A stretch of DNA of 7,448 nucleotides from an uncultured Kouleothrix sp. (GCA_937858455.1 CALLYN010000371.1:1-7448); one strand, 5' to 3'; shown: positions 1-7,109, counted from the stretch's first letter. A program made the numbers and translations. Notes: generated from the letters alone by a model not told the origin.

Positions 1-44
<44 letters not shown>

Positions 45-54
<10 letters not shown>

Positions 55-1526
55 ACTTGCGGCCCATCATACCATACCCCTGCCGAGGATGCAAGTGTAG
101 GCGATGGCAGCGCCATGTGAAACGTTGTGCCCCGGCCAGGCGCGCTGCTTACCCAAATACGGCCGCCCTGGATCTCGACCAGCCGCTGCACAATCGCCAG
201 ACCTAGCCCCGATCCGCCGGTCTCGCGCGCGCGGGCTTTGTCGGCGCGGTAGAAACGCTCGAAGATATGCGGCAGCTCGGCCGCTGGTATACCCGCGCCA
301 GTATCCACAACCTCGAAAACAACAGTCGCAAGCTGGCCTGCGCTTTTACCGTTGGGCACACGCCGATTGGCAGCCAATGCCAGCCTATCTTCAGCATAGG
401 CCCGCATCGTCACGCTGCCGCCGGCTGGAGTATAGCGCAGCGCATTCTCCACCAGGTTACCCAGGATCTGCGTCAGGCGCTGTGGGTCGGCCAGGGCCTG
501 CAGCGGCGCCCGTAGTGGCTCGGCGCGCAGCTCGACATGCTGCTGCCGCGCGCGCGGCAGCGCCGTGTTGACCACCCGCTCGATCGCCGCGCCAACGTCG
601 ACCGTTTCAGTCATCAGCGTCAGCTGCCCGGCCTCGGCCAGCGACAGCAGGCGCAGATCGTCGACGAGCCGCGTCAGCAGGCCTACCTCTTCCGCCAGCG
701 ACTGAAATGTGGCCGGGCCAGGCTGCTCGATGCCATCTTCGATGCTCTCGATCTGCAAGCGAAGCACGCTCAGCGGCGTACGCAGCTCGTGCGCAATGTC
801 GGCCACCTGCTGGCGGCGCAGCAGCTGCTGGCGCTCAAGCTCGGCGGCCATAACATTGAACGACGACGCCAGGTCGGCCAGCTCGCGGTCGGGCGGCAGG
901 CTCAGCGGCTCGTGCCGCGCCCCACTCGAGAGCCGCTGCGCGGCATCTTGCAGCGAGCGCAGCGGCCGCGTCAGCCGGCCGGCGATCACCCGGCCCACCA
1001 TCAGCGCCAGCAGGCCGGCCAGCACACAGCCGATCACCGTGCTCCAGCGCACCAGCCGGAGAAAATCGGCCTCGGCCTGGGTGAACTCGCCGATCTGCCC
1101 GCCCATCACTACAGTGCCCACGGTTTGGCCATCGACCTCGATCGGGCTTTCGAGGCCGTTGCGCGGCTTGGGCTGGCGGCGCTGCAATACCGGCCCTGCG
1201 TTGTCGAACACCATATCGCCCGCCGCATCGAACACCTGCAGCCGGCGGCGCTTGATCAGGTCGTTCGGGCCGGCCTGCGCCAGCCGCCGGCGCAAGACTA
1301 CCTCGGCGCCATCCCAGCTATCGCGGCGCTGGTATATGGCCGCGATCAGCTCGGCGGCCGCGTCGGCCTCGTTCTGAATGCGCCGGTCGGTCAGCCGGTT
1401 GAAGGCCAGCCGGGTCACCGCGCCGATCAGCACGGCCACGATGATCACCGCCACAAACGCCACCAACGCGTGGGTAAACGTCAGGCGCGAGCGCAGGCTT
1501 TTCGTAGAGGGTGTGCGCGCGTTCAA
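45..1526 (-). CDS. Membrane sensor histidine kinase (HAMP, HisKA, HATPase_c)
   Basis: The 493-residue product is a transmembrane kinase that autophosphorylates on His and passes phosphate to the adjacent OmpR-type regulator. Residues about 17-38 and 161-183 are membrane segments enclosing an extracytoplasmic sensor of about 120 residues. That sensor has a Cache/PAS-like feel (LQVFDAAGDMVFDN, then VDGQTVGTVVMG) but its ligand is unknown. HAMP is at about 184-236. The HisKA H-box has phospho-acceptor His246 in HELRTPLSVL. The ATPase shows the N-box (N357, N361), G1 DTGAGIP (408-414), F-box FERFY (422-426) and G2 GGSGLGLAI (437-445). A loop of about 15-20 extra residues (near 378-400) precedes G1. 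I chose the TTG at 1526: no ATG or GTG fits, AAAGG lies 8 nt upstream, and it begins 11 nt after the regulator stop, so the two genes are probably one transcript. The last 20 or so residues follow the ATPase core and look unconserved; the TAG stop lies within tRNA-Trp. Confidence 0.92.
66..94 (-). promoter_or_regulatory. Candidate promoter for tRNA-Trp, inside the kinase 3' end
   Basis: On the minus strand there is TTGCAT at 94-89, a 17-nt spacer, and TATGAT at 71-66. The -10 box is preceded by TGG, so it reads as an extended -10 (TGG TATGAT). Transcription would start near position 59, giving a leader of about 5 nt before the tRNA at 54, a normal geometry for a tRNA gene. The -35 box matches only the TTG part of the consensus. 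The whole element lies within codons of the kinase C-terminal tail, so it would allow tRNA transcription independent of the two-component operon. Confidence 0.5.
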
Positions 1527-1537
1527 AGCAGATGCCT

Positions 1538-2227
1538 TTACACGCCGGCGTCGGCGAATTTGTAGCCCACCCCAAACACCGTCACGATTACGCGCGGGTT
1601 GGCCGGGTCGGCCTCGATCTTGCGCCGCAGATTTTTGATGTGGGCGTCGATCGTGCGGTCGTAGCCAATATACTCGTCGCCTTGGGTTGCATCGAGCAGC
1701 TGCACGCGCGAGAGCGGGCGGCCGTGGTTGCGCATCAGCGCGGCCAGCAGATCGAACTCGGTGGGGGTGAGCTCGACCGCGCGGCCTGCCACCGTCGCGC
1801 TGCGCCGCTCGACATCCAGCGTCACGGTGGCGCCGCGCAGCAGCGCCGCCGGCTGTAGCGCGCCGTTGGTGCGGCGCAGCACCGCGCGCGCGCGCGCCAG
1901 CACCTCGCGCGGGCTGAACGGCTTGGCGATATAATCGTCGGCGCCGAGCTCCAGGCCGATCAGCATGTCGGCCTCTTCTACGCGCGCCGTCAGCATAATG
2001 ATCGGCACGGCCGACACACGGCGAATCTGACGGCATACCTCTATGCCGTCAACCTGCGGCAGCATCAAATCAAGCACGATCAGGTCGGGCTGCTCGCGGC
2101 GGGCCAGATCGAGCGCCACGCGCCCGTCGTAGGCCGCCAGCGTCTCGAAGCCAGCCTGGCGAAAGTAGGCCGCCAGCCCTTCTACCAGCTTGCGCTCGTC
2201 GTCGACGAGCAGCACTCGTTGCGCCAC
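1538..2227 (-). CDS. OmpR/PhoB-family response regulator
   Basis: This 229-residue DNA-binding response regulator is the likely phosphorylation partner of the kinase 11 nt downstream. The receiver domain (about 4-118) has the acidic pocket D9-D10, phospho-acceptor D53 in VLDLMLP, switch residue T80 in MLTAR, and K102 in the IAKPF motif. The C-terminal winged helix (about 131-227) shows the OmpR-type segments ELTPTEFDLLAALMRNHG, RTIDAHIKNLRRKIE and VFGVGYKF. The start is GTG at 2227: AAGGAG lies 6 nt upstream and the protein then begins directly with the receiver strand AQRVLLVDDE. A longer open frame back to an ATG at 2356 exists, but its 43 residues match no receiver sequence. Length and composition are typical of the family. 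The regulated genes cannot be read from the window; regulators of this type often control their own operon. Confidence 0.94.
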   Translation of the reverse strand: MAQRVLLVDDERKLVEGLAAYFRQAGFETLAAYDGRVALDLARREQPDLIVLDLMLPQVDGIEVCRQIRRVSAVPIIMLTARVEEADMLIGLELGADDYIAKPFSPREVLARARAVLRRTNGALQPAALLRGATVTLDVERRSATVAGRAVELTPTEFDLLAALMRNHGRPLSRVQLLDATQGDEYIGYDRTIDAHIKNLRRKIEADPANPRVIVTVFGVGYKFADAGV

Positions 2228-2443
2228 GCCAAACTCCTTGCATAGGCATGGTTCAAACCAGCTTTCCAGCTCATCGTCCTCGGAGACGGAGGGGCGCGAT
2301 ATATCACGCACGGCGCCGCGTCGAAACCCCAGGAATCGAGCCATGCCATAGGCCAATATAGGTATTGTAGCCCTTAATTGTGAATTTGGTATGGAAACAA
2401 TAGCGATGGCATAAGAATTGCATCATAAGCACGAATATTGTGT

Positions 2444-2472
2444 TTGTCGTACACCTGCATCTATGTTACGAT
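2444..2472 (+). promoter_or_regulatory. Candidate sigma-70-type promoter for the zinc-ribbon/maf operon
   Basis: TTGTCG at 2444-2449 and TACGAT at 2467-2472 are separated by exactly 17 nt. Each matches four of six consensus bases. The element lies in the AT-rich part of the divergent region and would start transcription near 2479, giving an untranslated leader of about 110 nt before the ATG at 2590. This is a consensus match only; other starts are possible. Confidence 0.4.
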
Positions 2473-2483
2473 GTAGCGAGCAA

Positions 2484-2520
2484 CGCAGGCGCGCGGCAGC
2501 GTACACAGTCGCAGGCGCGC
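2484..2520. repeat. 11-bp direct repeat downstream of the candidate promoter
   Basis: CGCAGGCGCGC occurs at 2484-2494 and again at 2510-2520, 26 bp from start to start, or about two and a half helical turns. Both copies fall just after the proposed transcription start, so they could be an operator or a feature of the leader RNA. The units are GC-rich, so a coincidence in this genome is possible. Confidence 0.4.
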
Positions 2521-2589
2521 TGGCATAGTTGTGGGGGCCAGGCGCAACTCAGCTACACTCCAGTAAGGAGCGTCGAATAGGAGAGTGTG

Positions 2590-2799
2590 ATGATAGTAGC
2601 AGCATGGCCAAAGTGTCGCAAATGTTCCGAGGGTGAGCTGGTTCCCCTATCTGATTATGGAACCGAGGGCGCGACTGTGACCTACAAGGCGTGGGTTTGC
2701 ACGAACCCAAGCTGTGGCTTCAACCTGAAGATCCACAAGGGCAACCTGTATATCAACGAGCCAATCAGCGAGCGAACCCAGTATAACCCGAACCACTAA
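2590..2799 (+). CDS. Small zinc-ribbon protein of unknown function
   Basis: This is a 69-residue cytoplasmic protein with no membrane segment. It carries two cysteine pairs, C9-x2-C12 (CRKC) near the N-terminus and C37-x4-C42 (CTNPSC) after a beta-rich stretch containing YKAWVC, the spacing expected of a zinc ribbon that holds one structural zinc. The C-terminal third is polar and uncharacteristic. I chose ATG at 2590 because AGGAG at 2579-2583 is then 6 nt away; the GTG just before it at 2587 would leave only 3 nt. The gene is followed after 9 nt by maf and then by an overlapping response regulator, so all three are probably cotranscribed. Zinc ribbons of this size may bind nucleic acid or protein partners; sequence alone does not say which. 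I do not recognise a named family. Confidence 0.85.
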   Translation: MIVAAWPKCRKCSEGELVPLSDYGTEGATVTYKAWVCTNPSCGFNLKIHKGNLYINEPISERTQYNPNH

Positions 2800-2808
2800 G
2801 CGTAATCC

Positions 2809-3615
2809 ATGAATCAAACTCATGACCCGCCTTTCGAGCGCCAGGGAGAACCCTCTGGCGCTCGCCTGCGATTTCCGCCAGGGCCGCCCGACCTAGTGCT
2901 TGCGTCGGCCTCGCCGCGCCGGCGCGAGCTGCTTGGCTGGCTAGGCGCCTCGTTCCGCGTTCTGGCCAACAACGCCGAAGAAGACGAGACGCCAGCGCCT
3001 GCCGATCTGGTGGCCGCGCTGCCGGCCTGCCCGGTGCCGCTGGCCACCCATCCGACGCTGCTAGCCTGGCGCAAGGCCGATGGCGCTTGCGCCGAGGCGC
3101 CCGATAGTGTTATTATCGGTGCAGACACTATTGTGGTGCTCGACGGCGAAGTGCTGGGTAAACCGCGCGACGCAGCCCACGCCCGCGCGATGCTGCGGCA
3201 GCTCTCCGGCCGCACCCATACGGTCTATACCGGCATAGCGCTCATCCAGCCCGGGCTGGCCGATCGCGGCGAGAAAGCGCGGGAGCAGCAGGCCGCGCGC
3301 ACTCGGCTCCAGCTCGATCTCGTCGCCAGCCGCGTCGATATCGCCCCGCTCGACGAGGCTGAGATTGAGGCGTACGTCGCCACAGGCGAGCCCATGGACA
3401 AAGCCGGCGCGTACGGCATCCAGGGGCTCGGCGGCCGGCTGGTGCGCGCGGTCGGCGGCAGCTACACCTGCGTTGTCGGCCTGCCGCTGCCGAACCTGCA
3501 CCGGCTGCTGGCAGCCGCTGGCTTCAGTGGATTACACGACCCAGCCGACGCATACCAGCGCTGGATCCAGGCACAGGGAAAGGAGCCGCTGCCATGCCCT
3601 CCCACCTTTCCATAA
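2809..3615 (+). CDS. maf: Maf/YhdE-family nucleoside triphosphate pyrophosphatase
   Basis: Maf proteins hydrolyse non-canonical or surplus nucleoside triphosphates to monophosphate and pyrophosphate and are linked to septum-formation arrest in some bacteria. The 268-residue product has the N-terminal signature LASASPRRRELL (31-42), the catalytic block GADTIVVLDGEVLGKP (104-119, with D106 the presumed catalytic Asp and K118), LSGRTHTVYTG, and DKAGAYGIQGLGG (197-209). The AYGIQG form matches the YhdE type (dTTP/UTP preferred) rather than the YceF type. It is longer than the usual 190-200 residues: about 28 residues precede the signature, about 10 are added before LLAWRKADG, a charged loop lies at about 148-167, and a tail of 30 or so residues follows. 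ATG 2809 is the only plausible start, but it lacks a clear Shine-Dalgarno and its first codons encode a strong hairpin. It begins 9 nt after the zinc-ribbon gene and overlaps the next gene by 22 nt. Confidence 0.92.
   Translation: MNQTHDPPFERQGEPSGARLRFPPGPPDLVLASASPRRRELLGWLGASFRVLANNAEEDETPAPADLVAALPACPVPLATHPTLLAWRKADGACAEAPDSVIIGADTIVVLDGEVLGKPRDAAHARAMLRQLSGRTHTVYTGIALIQPGLADRGEKAREQQAARTRLQLDLVASRVDIAPLDEAEIEAYVATGEPMDKAGAYGIQGLGGRLVRAVGGSYTCVVGLPLPNLHRLLAAAGFSGLHDPADAYQRWIQAQGKEPLPCPPTFP
2835..2864 (+). repeat. Strong stem-loop in the first codons of maf
   Basis: CGAGCGCCAG at 2835-2844 and CTGGCGCTCG at 2855-2864 form a perfect 10-bp stem around a 10-nt loop. Two further G-C pairs can form inside the loop. 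It lies 24-53 nt after the first base of the maf ATG. No T-tract follows, so it is not a typical intrinsic terminator. It may hinder ribosomes at maf, protect or process the transcript between the first and second genes, or mean that the true protein start differs from the annotated one. Confidence 0.65.
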
Positions 3616-4346
3616 AGCTGCTGATCGTCGACGATCACCCGCTGTTTCGCCAGGGCGTGCGGTCGGCGCTTTCGGCCTACGACGACATCGACGTAGTGGC
3701 CGACTCGCCGAGCGGCGAGGATGCGCTGGAGTGGCTCGAGTCGGCACCGCCCAACCGCGAGCCGAACGTCGCGCTGGTCGATCTCAACCTGCCGGGTATG
3801 AGCGGAATCGAGCTGACGCGCCGGCTACGCCACCAGTACCCGAGCCTGGGCGTGGTGATCCTCAGCATCCACGAGAGCGACGACCACGAGTTCAGCGCGC
3901 TCGAAGCCGGCGCGGCCGATTATCGCTCGAAGGATGTGCACCCCAAAGAGCTGGCCGATGTCGTCCGGCGCGTCGCGCGCGGCGAGTACGTGATCAACGA
4001 TATGGTCGAGAAGCCCAAGGTGGCCAGCCGGCTGCTCTCGCAATTCCGCAGCCTCTCGCAAGGCTACGACTCGACCGACCCCGAGTTTCCGCTGTACAAC
4101 AAGCTCAGCGACCGCGAGATCGAGGTGCTCGAGCGTATCGCCGGCGGCGGCAGCAACAAAGACATTGCCGACTCACTCGGCATCAGCACGCAGACGGTGA
4201 AGAACCATATTTCGTCGATCCTGCGCAAGCTCTCGCTCAACGACCGCACCCAGGCGGTGATTATGGCGCTACGGCGCGGCTGGATCGGCACGCCCGATAT
4301 GCTCCCCGGTATTGCCCCCGACGCCGACCTGGGCGATGTTGATTGA
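3594..4346 (+). CDS. NarL/FixJ-type (LuxR HTH) response regulator, no adjacent kinase
   Basis: The 250-residue product has a receiver domain (about 7-128) with D13-D14, phospho-acceptor D63 in ALVDLNLPG, S91 at the switch position (ILSIHE), and K113 in YRSKD. A linker of about 40 residues leads to a LuxR-type helix-turn-helix (about 168-230), with LSDREIEVLERIAGG, NKDIADSLGIS and TVKNHISSILRKL. A C-terminal tail rich in acidic residues follows. The start at 3594 is supported by AAGGAG at 3580-3585, 8 nt upstream, inside the 3' end of maf; the 22-nt overlap implies translational coupling. No histidine kinase neighbours it on this strand, and the kinase in the window belongs to the separate OmpR-type pair, so its partner is probably encoded elsewhere. 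Its inclusion in an operon with maf suggests it may respond to growth or division state, but that is only a guess from context. Confidence 0.93.
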   Translation: MPSHLSIKLLIVDDHPLFRQGVRSALSAYDDIDVVADSPSGEDALEWLESAPPNREPNVALVDLNLPGMSGIELTRRLRHQYPSLGVVILSIHESDDHEFSALEAGAADYRSKDVHPKELADVVRRVARGEYVINDMVEKPKVASRLLSQFRSLSQGYDSTDPEFPLYNKLSDREIEVLERIAGGGSNKDIADSLGISTQTVKNHISSILRKLSLNDRTQAVIMALRRGWIGTPDMLPGIAPDADLGDVD

Positions 4347-4416
4347 TGCCCACGGCGCTGTGAAGCTGGTGCAGCTGCGGCATGCGGCTTCGCCAGGCAC
4401 GGCTGCAGAATCAATC
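4341..4416. terminator. Stem-loop in the convergent gap, possible bidirectional transcript end
   Basis: Between the two convergent stop codons a nested structure can form: CTGCGGC (4375-4381) with GCTGCAG (4402-4408), then TGC/GCA, then GGC-TTC-GCC at the tip, with small internal loops. Outside it, GATTGAT (4341-4347) and ATCAATC (4410-4416) form a further 7-bp inverted repeat; the first arm overlaps the regulator stop. A separate short hairpin GGCGG-CCTA-CCGCC (4442-4455) covers the stop of the minus-strand gene. None has a T-tract, so classical intrinsic termination is not shown; a role in ending or protecting the two transcripts is inferred from position. Confidence 0.35.
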
Positions 4417-4447
4417 GGCGCAATGGCCACAGGGCATACCTGGCGGC

Positions 4448-7024
4448 CTACCGCCCTACGGTGATGCTGCTGATGTTGTTATACGGCCCGCCGTGCAGCT
4501 CGTGCGATTCGAGCACTGCGCCATAGTCGGTGTTGACATTCGCCGAGTCGACTTGGGCGTAGATAACATCGCCTGGCGCGATCGGCGTGCTAAGCTGGCT
4601 CAGCGCCGGGTGGTAGAACTGGTCGCCAACCACAAGGGTGAGCCCGGCGTTAGGCGCCAGCGGCAGGCCGCCCGAGGTCACGCCCCACACCAGCCCTTGT
4701 TTCCCTAGCTTCGGCCAGGTCTCGTTCACATGCGTCGGCGGCACAGCCGGGTTGATATACGCGTCGACCCAGAACGCATTCGTTACCGCGGCGCCGCCAA
4801 TATTTTTGATCGTCACCTGCACCTGCCCGCCCACTACTGCGATCCGCTCGACGATCAGATCGGGCTCGCTCAGCTGTGCAACCACCGGCAGATACACACG
4901 GAACGATCGCTCTGGCGCGTCTACGCGCGTGGCCGTGGGCGTACTTGTCGCCGTGCGCGTAGCCGTGCGCGTGGCCGTTGGCGTGCTTGTCGCCGTGCGC
5001 GTGGCCGTTGGCGTGCTTGTCGCCGTGCGCGTAGGCGTGCGGGTGGGCGTTGGCGTGCGGGTGGGCGTTGCCGTGCTGGTTGCGGTATTCGTCGCCGTAG
5101 GCGTATTTGTCGCCGTGCGCGTGGGCGTTGCCGTGTTCGTTGCGGTATTTGTCGCCGTGCGGGTGGGTGTTGCCGTGTTCGTTGCGGTATTCGTCGCCGT
5201 GGGCGTAGGCGTCGCCGTGCGTGTAGGCGTAGCCGTGGCTGTTGGTGTGCTCGTAGCAGTATTCGTAGCCGTGGCTGTTGGTGTGCTCGTAGCGGTACTC
5301 GTAGCCGTGGCCGTTGGGGCTGCCTGCACCTGAACAAACACCTTCGCCGCGGCGCTGGCCGCGCGCCCATCGCCAGCACCGTAGAAGAACGTATCGGTTC
5401 CGCTGAAGCCAGCGGGCGGGCTGTAGCGTACATACCCGCCGCTGATCGCAACGCTGCCACCGCGCGCCGAAACCGGCTGCACAAACTGAAGCGCGAGCGG
5501 GTCGGCGTCGGCGTCGGCGTCGTTTGCCAGCACCGCGAATGTAGCCGGTGTATCAACCAGGGTGCTGAAGCTATCGTCGCGGGCGGTTGGCGGATGGTTT
5601 TCGGCCGGCTGCACAAGCGTACCGGGCGAGGTGATCGCGATCGTCCCAACAATCGCCGCCGGCGCCCCGCCGTTGGCGTTGTTGAGATCGATATTCTGCT
5701 GCGGCGTCAGTGCGCCGTCGCCCTCGAGCGCGAATGGCGCGGCGTTCGCAGCCGCCTGCTCGAGCCGGATGTTGCGCACGTCGACGGTATTGCCCAGCAA
5801 GCTTAGCGTCGCCGTGACCGCCGGGCCGCCGGAAAGCAGGCTGATCGCGGCGTCGGAAGCGGCCGGCGCGGCAGACTGCACGCTGTTGATCACGCTATTA
5901 TCGCGGATGATCAGATCGTATGTGGCCGCGCCCAGCGCCTGCGCCGCTATCCCGCTGCCGCTGGCGCCATCGACATGGTTGCCCGCGATCAGCGCGTGCT
6001 GCTGCCCGCCCGTGCCGTTGGAGCCTACGAGCGCGATCGCGTCGCCGCCAACCGCGCTCACCTGGTTGCGCAGCACCTGCGCGCCGATCCGCGCACCCGC
6101 CTGCGCCTCGAGCCGCACGCCGCCATCCCGCGCCACCGTGGTAATGCTGGTATCAGCTATTGTTATGTTAAGCTCTGGCGCGCCGTCGGCGGTGCCGGCC
6201 ACAATCGCCGGGCCAGCGTCGCCGGCAAGGCCGGTGATCGTGTTCCCAGTTACCCAACCATTGAACGCCGCGGCGCCCGAAGCCCGGAGCGCCACCGCGC
6301 TGCCGCGCAGGTTGGTGAAGGTATTTGCGTCGAGTGTGGCGCTGACAACCGCGCTGGCGGCGCTAATCTCCACGCCCATGCCGCTACCGCTCGGGCTAGC
6401 GCCGCTGCTAAAGCTATTGCCGGCGATGGTAAGCGCAGCCGCGCCGCCCTGCAGGGCGATACGTACGCCCGCGTGAGCGGTATCGCTGAAGCTATTGCCG
6501 GCCAGCAGCACATTCGTAGCCCCGGCCGCCATGCTTAGATCAATCGCGTCGTGCGCGGCGGGGTCGCTGCCGATCGGGCCAAAGCTGCTGTTGGCAACCA
6601 CAAGGCCGGGGAGATCGGCAAGCGCCACGCCATCGGCATCGGCGCTGGCTATACGCAGGCCGTCGAGCGTCAGTACGCCATTGAACGCGCCACTATTCTG
6701 AATTTTCACGCCCGCACCGCCCAGCGCGGCGCTGCCAGGCCCGTCGAGCGCGAACAATGTGAGGTTACCGGTTGCGCCACCGGACGCGCTGCCCATGCGT
6801 GCGATATCGACATTTTCGTCGTAGCTGCCGGCGCGGATGAGCACTGCATCGCCGGGGCTGGCGTGATCGATCGCCGCCTGAATGCTGGCGAAATCGCCCG
6901 CGCCGGGGCCGACTATCAGCACCGCCGCATACACATTGGCCATGGGGCGAGCGAGCCACGCGGCTGCCAGCGCCAATGCCAGCACCAGCGCCGCCCAACG
7001 GCCAGCAGTGGTTCTTCGAAGCAT
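4448..7024 (-). CDS. Secreted beta-helix / cadherin-like / CARDB protein with long Thr-rich linker
   Basis: The 858-residue exported protein starts at ATG 7024, where AAAGGAG lies 6 nt upstream and a signal peptide begins (MLRR, hydrophobic core about 11-26, likely cleavage after VYA near 33). Residues about 35-470 form a right-handed parallel beta-helix: the opening [19 protein letters not shown] is typical of NosD/pectate-lyase-like folds, followed by many degenerate turns with GNSF, GNTI and RDNSV. I see no clear catalytic set. Residues 478-567 resemble a cadherin-like/bacterial Ig domain ([11 protein letters not shown], then [15 protein letters not shown]). A Thr-Ala/Thr-Pro linker fills about 570-700, followed by SFRVYLPVV (707-715). 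Residues 720-858 resemble a CARDB adhesion module ([21 protein letters not shown]). There is no LPxTG motif or C-terminal membrane anchor. It is likely a cell-surface or extracellular adhesion or polysaccharide-binding protein. It converges with the response regulator gene. Confidence 0.88.
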   Translation of the reverse strand: MLRRTTAGRWAALVLALALAAAWLARPMANVYAAVLIVGPGAGDFASIQAAIDHASPGDAVLIRAGSYDENVDIARMGSASGGATGNLTLFALDGPGSAALGGAGVKIQNSGAFNGVLTLDGLRIASADADGVALADLPGLVVANSSFGPIGSDPAAHDAIDLSMAAGATNVLLAGNSFSDTAHAGVRIALQGGAAALTIAGNSFSSGASPSGSGMGVEISAASAVVSATLDANTFTNLRGSAVALRASGAAAFNGWVTGNTITGLAGDAGPAIVAGTADGAPELNITIADTSITTVARDGGVRLEAQAGARIGAQVLRNQVSAVGGDAIALVGSNGTGGQQHALIAGNHVDGASGSGIAAQALGAATYDLIIRDNSVINSVQSAAPAASDAAISLLSGGPAVTATLSLLGNTVDVRNIRLEQAAANAAPFALEGDGALTPQQNIDLNNANGGAPAAIVGTIAITSPGTLVQPAENHPPTARDDSFSTLVDTPATFAVLANDADADADPLALQFVQPVSARGGSVAISGGYVRYSPPAGFSGTDTFFYGAGDGRAASAAAKVFVQVQAAPTATATSTATSTPTATATNTATSTPTATATPTRTATPTPTATNTATNTATPTRTATNTATNTATPTRTATNTPTATNTATSTATPTRTPTPTRTPTRTATSTPTATRTATSTPTATRTATRTATSTPTATRVDAPERSFRVYLPVVAQLSEPDLIVERIAVVGGQVQVTIKNIGGAAVTNAFWVDAYINPAVPPTHVNETWPKLGKQGLVWGVTSGGLPLAPNAGLTLVVGDQFYHPALSQLSTPIAPGDVIYAQVDSANVNTDYGAVLESHELHGGPYNNISSITVGR
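4925..5314. repeat. In-frame minisatellite-like repeat encoding the Thr-rich linker
   Basis: The region is built from 6-bp units, read on the coding strand as ACN plus GCN, CCN, AAC, AGC or CGN codons. Longer tandem copies are visible: a perfect 30-bp duplication (4971-5000 and 5001-5030, with an imperfect third copy at 4929-4958); a 42-bp unit at 5061-5102, 5121-5162 and 5163-5204, with 18 bp between the first two; and a 36-bp unit at 5229-5264 and 5265-5300 differing at two bases. All periods are multiples of six, so the frame and the T-x alternation are kept. This pattern suggests growth by slippage or unequal recombination. Confidence 0.85.
5501..5521. repeat. GTCGGC hexamer microsatellite in the cadherin-like domain
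   Basis: GTCGGC is repeated three times with a partial fourth copy. On the coding strand it encodes the Asp-Ala-Asp-Ala-Asp run at residues about 502-508. Such acidic runs in cadherin-like domains often bind calcium. The tract could vary in length between strains. Confidence 0.6.
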
Positions 7025-7100
7025 GTGCGGCTCCTTTACGCTCGGCGCCAGCGTCCGCTGAGCGGCCAAAACGCAGCGCGGCGCCGTCGCGCGTCTGCTT

Positions 7101-7109
7101 ATCATACCA
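7101..7109 (-). promoter_or_regulatory. Extended -10 promoter for the secreted protein gene
   Basis: On the minus strand TGGTATGAT (7109-7101) gives an extended -10 with five of six matches to TATAAT, about 75 nt upstream of the start codon. No good -35 is found at 16-18 nt, consistent with an extended -10 promoter. The same nine bases precede tRNA-Trp at 74-66, which supports a real promoter word in this genome. Confidence 0.45.

Larger units (their letters stand above)
2228..2589. other. Divergent intergenic region between two operons
   Basis: About 360 bp separate the minus-strand regulator-kinase pair from the plus-strand zinc-ribbon operon. The stretch around 2345-2475 is clearly AT-richer than its surroundings, as expected for back-to-back promoters. 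For the minus strand the best -10 candidate is TACAAT at 2369-2364, with no good -35, leaving a leader of about 130 nt. For the plus strand a better candidate promoter is listed separately. An 11-bp direct repeat follows it. No RNA gene or small ORF with a convincing start was recognised. Confidence 0.5.

Noticed and set aside
537..1565. Plus-strand open frame of 342 residues opposite the kinase
   Set aside because: Gln/Arg/His-rich composition typical of the antisense of a high-GC gene; the opposite strand carries every kinase motif.
2228..2356. N-terminal extension of the OmpR-type regulator to an ATG at 2356
   Set aside because: The GTG at 2227 has AAGGAG 6 nt upstream and starts right at the receiver fold; the 43 extra residues resemble nothing in the family.
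2590..2799. Toxin-antitoxin or RNA-binding protein call for the zinc-ribbon gene
   Set aside because: Only the two cysteine pairs are visible; nothing in the sequence or neighbours supports a toxin or a defined binding target.
2835..2864. Intrinsic terminator for the zinc-ribbon gene
   Set aside because: The stem is strong but no T-tract follows, and it lies within the open maf frame.
4925..5314. CRISPR array
   Set aside because: The repeats are contiguous and in frame in 6-bp steps, with no unique spacers of constant length.
4638..5333. Plus-strand hydrophobic Val-rich open frame resembling a membrane protein
   Set aside because: It is the antisense of the Thr-rich linker repeat; the Val-Ala-Val pattern follows from reversed ACN/GCN codons and no ribosome-binding site supports it.
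7025..7105. Upstream ATG at 7105 for the secreted protein
   Set aside because: It would place 27 charged and mixed residues before the signal peptide and overlap the candidate promoter; ATG 7024 has a strong ribosome-binding site.
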